NCBI RefSeq assembly: GCF_025717535.1 | Contig: NZ_JAJIRO010000002.1 | Coordinates: forward strand, 186,001 to 250,000 | DNA length: 64,000 bases | Origin: Paucibacter sp. Y2R2-4 | Lineage (GTDB): Bacteria; Pseudomonadota; Gammaproteobacteria; Burkholderiales; Burkholderiaceae_C | Direction of reading: 5' to 3' | In this document: piece by piece, positions 62,612 through 64,000 of the stretch | Layout of the letters: every line of letters starts with the position of its first letter | Position numbering within the stretch: the stretch's first letter is position 1 | Position numbers and translations under genes: made by a program | Notes under the pieces: model-generated | Seen by the model: the letters and a program-made list of their open reading frames with translations, nothing else | Databases searched by the model: none | Told to the model about the DNA's origin: nothing

Positions 62612-64000
62612 ATGGATCGATTGGCCGAGCAAGTGGTGATCTGGCATAACCGCCATCCGCTCGCAAAACGGATCACCATTTATGACGTCCACACGATTGG
62701 CGTCGTAGCCCTGCCCTTTATGCGCAGTGGGCCGGCCGCAGGCCATGGCGGACAAGGCCATGCGGCGGACCCGCGCGGCCCGATCGAGCCGGTGCTGACG
62801 GATGAGATTTCCCCCGAGAGCCTGGCCGCCGCCTGGGATGACGAAAGCACGGTCGCCGCCAACACCAACGCGGCCCATCTCGACGCTCTGGCCGACCAAG
62901 AAATACCGCCGCGCAAGCCGGCAAGTTCGGGTTTAAAAGGCCTGCTGGAGCGACTGGCTTTTTGGCGGCGCGGCTCTGGCGCGAATCAGTATGAAGCCCA
63001 CGGCGGTCAAATCTGGCCCGCCTTCAGCGAGCGTTTTGTGGCCGGTCTGTCGCCCAAGACCATCGCCCGATTCGCCCAAAAACAAGGCTATTCGACCCAA
63101 CCCGGCGATGCCACCTGGCCGCTGCGCATTGTGTCGATGGATGACGATCTGATGAGCCGGGGCGGCGCCAGCAGCGGCGGCGCTTGGCCTTTTGAGCTCT
63201 ATTTGATGAGTGCAGCCATCGACGCGGGCCGCTCGCGCAGCCGTGTGCTGATCGGGCGCGGTGGCCAACAGGCGCAAATTTTGGGTGGACGCTGTCTGAG
63301 CGGACCGCGCCTGGCCGTGGTGGGCTTGCTAACACTCAGCCTGATGGGCTTCGGCACCGCACTGCTGATCCCCGGCCTGATCGTGAAAAAGAGCAGCCGC
63401 AGTGCGGCGGCCGAGGAGGTGGTGATGGCCGCTTCAGCTGCGTCAGCCAATGGGTCGACAGAGTCGAGTGCATCTGCCTCTGCCTCTGCCCCTGCCTCTG
63501 CTGCCAGCGCTGCCACCATCGACCACGCAGCCGCTGCAGCCAGCGAAGCCGAAGGCCATGCCGATACGGCACCATCGACAGCACAAGCTACGACAGCGAC
63601 AGCTTCCGCCCCAGCGCTCAAGGCGCTAGCGGCGCCAGCCTTAGATCTCGCGGCCAGTGCAGCCGCACAACGTGAAGCCATGGCTGCTGCGGCAGCGGCT
63701 GCCGAGGCCGCCAAGTCCAGTGGAGGCAAACCGTCCGCAGCGGAGGCAGACGCCGAAGCCGGCATCGACAAAAATGCCCCGCGCCCGGACATCCGTCCCC
63801 TGATCGTCAAGCCCATTCCGGGTCGCAGCGCCCGGCCGCTGCTGGCACCACCGGGCGCATCCACAGCCGCTGGCAGCGAAGCCACGGAAGGCGACAAAGC
63901 TGAATCGAACTCAGGCGCTGCATCCGACAAAGCCGGCAAAGCGCTCAAGCCCGCGGATAAAGATAAGGAAAAAGACAAGGACAGCGCCGCCGCCAAAGCC
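62612..64000 (+). CDS. Hypothetical single-pass membrane protein with Ala/Lys-rich C-terminal region (cut by window)
   Basis: The frame opens MDRLAEQVVIWHNRHPLAKR and runs uninterrupted for 463 codons to the window edge, so the C-terminus is missing. The first ~230 residues are soluble, with IYDVHTIGVVALPFMRSGP, LKGLLERLAFWRRG and WPFELYLMSAAIDAGRSRSR. One membrane segment near residues 235-255 (LAVVGLLTLSLMGFGTALLI) is followed by a long Ala/Ser/Glu/Lys-rich, presumably periplasmic region. I do not recognise a family. The start is the first ATG after a 180-bp spacer shared with the divergent LuxR-like gene. Confidence 0.7.
   Translation, partial: MDRLAEQVVIWHNRHPLAKRITIYDVHTIGVVALPFMRSGPAAGHGGQGHAADPRGPIEPVLTDEISPESLAAAWDDESTVAANTNAAHLDALADQEIPPRKPASSGLKGLLERLAFWRRGSGANQYEAHGGQIWPAFSERFVAGLSPKTIARFAQKQGYSTQPGDATWPLRIVSMDDDLMSRGGASSGGAWPFELYLMSAAIDAGRSRSRVLIGRGGQQAQILGGRCLSGPRLAVVGLLTLSLMGFGTALLIPGLIVKKSSRSAAAEEVVMAASAASANGSTESSASASASAPASAASAATIDHAAAAASEAEGHADTAPSTAQATTATASAPALKALAAPALDLAASAAAQREAMAAAAAAAEAAKSSGGKPSAAEADAEAGIDKNAPRPDIRPLIVKPIPGRSARPLLAPPGASTAAGSEATEGDKAESNSGAASDKAGKALKPADKDKEKDKDSAAAKA

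Overview
The window is GC-rich chromosomal DNA from a betaproteobacterium. The gene families (DUF3683 flavoprotein, EpsA-type LuxR regulator, PEP-CTERM proteins, giant two-partner-secretion adhesin, Ugp operon) and the codon usage fit the Burkholderiales, probably a Roseateles/Paucibacter/Leptothrix-like freshwater lineage; that placement is inference. I saw no rRNA or tRNA gene, insertion sequence, integrase, phage gene or CRISPR array. Both ends cut a gene.

Left part (1-16.2 kb). A DUF3683 FAD/FMN oxidoreductase runs off the left edge. Divergent from it is a complete glycerol-3-phosphate/glycerophosphodiester uptake operon (ugpB-A-E-C-Q). An unusually structured ugpB-ugpA spacer ends in a terminator-like hairpin. 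Next come a divergent NAD(P)-binding oxidoreductase/LysR pair, a GNAT acetyltransferase, an MFS exporter, a gamma-glutamyltransferase-like gene overlapping a second GNAT gene, and a methyltransferase/GlcNAc-transferase pair. Three direct repeats with an 11-bp period precede that pair.

Centre (16.2-41 kb, minus strand). Twelve consecutive genes run the same way: EpsA-like regulator, PEP-CTERM protein, PstS-like periplasmic protein, second PEP-CTERM protein, TpsB transporter, 4012-residue TpsA adhesin, DUF2341/LamG-ExbB fusion, two ExbD, TonB-like protein, putative porin and secreted coiled-coil protein. I read this as one surface-structure locus in which a proton-driven Ton-type motor with a built-in periplasmic lectin-like domain is coupled to a giant adhesin. 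This is the best candidate in the window for an undescribed system. Hairpin terminators after both PEP-CTERM genes suggest several transcripts.

Right-centre (41-52.7 kb). A tightly overlapping ten-gene cluster encodes a type II secretion/type IV pilus hybrid: GspF, GspE, PilM-, PilN-, PilO- and GspC/PilP-like proteins, a secretin with extra terminal domains, and three pseudopilins. Divergent from it is a subtilisin-family protease whose C-terminus resembles a GlyGly-CTERM sorting signal. That makes the protease a plausible client of this or another type II system.

Right end (52.7-64 kb). Mostly housekeeping or accessory genes: a 21-codon ORF with a strong ribosome-binding site, rsgA, an NTF2-like protein, a TonB-dependent receptor, a DUF3592 membrane protein, a glutathione S-transferase, a GNAT, a tiny membrane protein, a SUMF1-domain protein without cysteines, a histidine-phosphatase-like protein, a degenerate LuxR-like protein and a truncated Ala/Lys-rich membrane protein.
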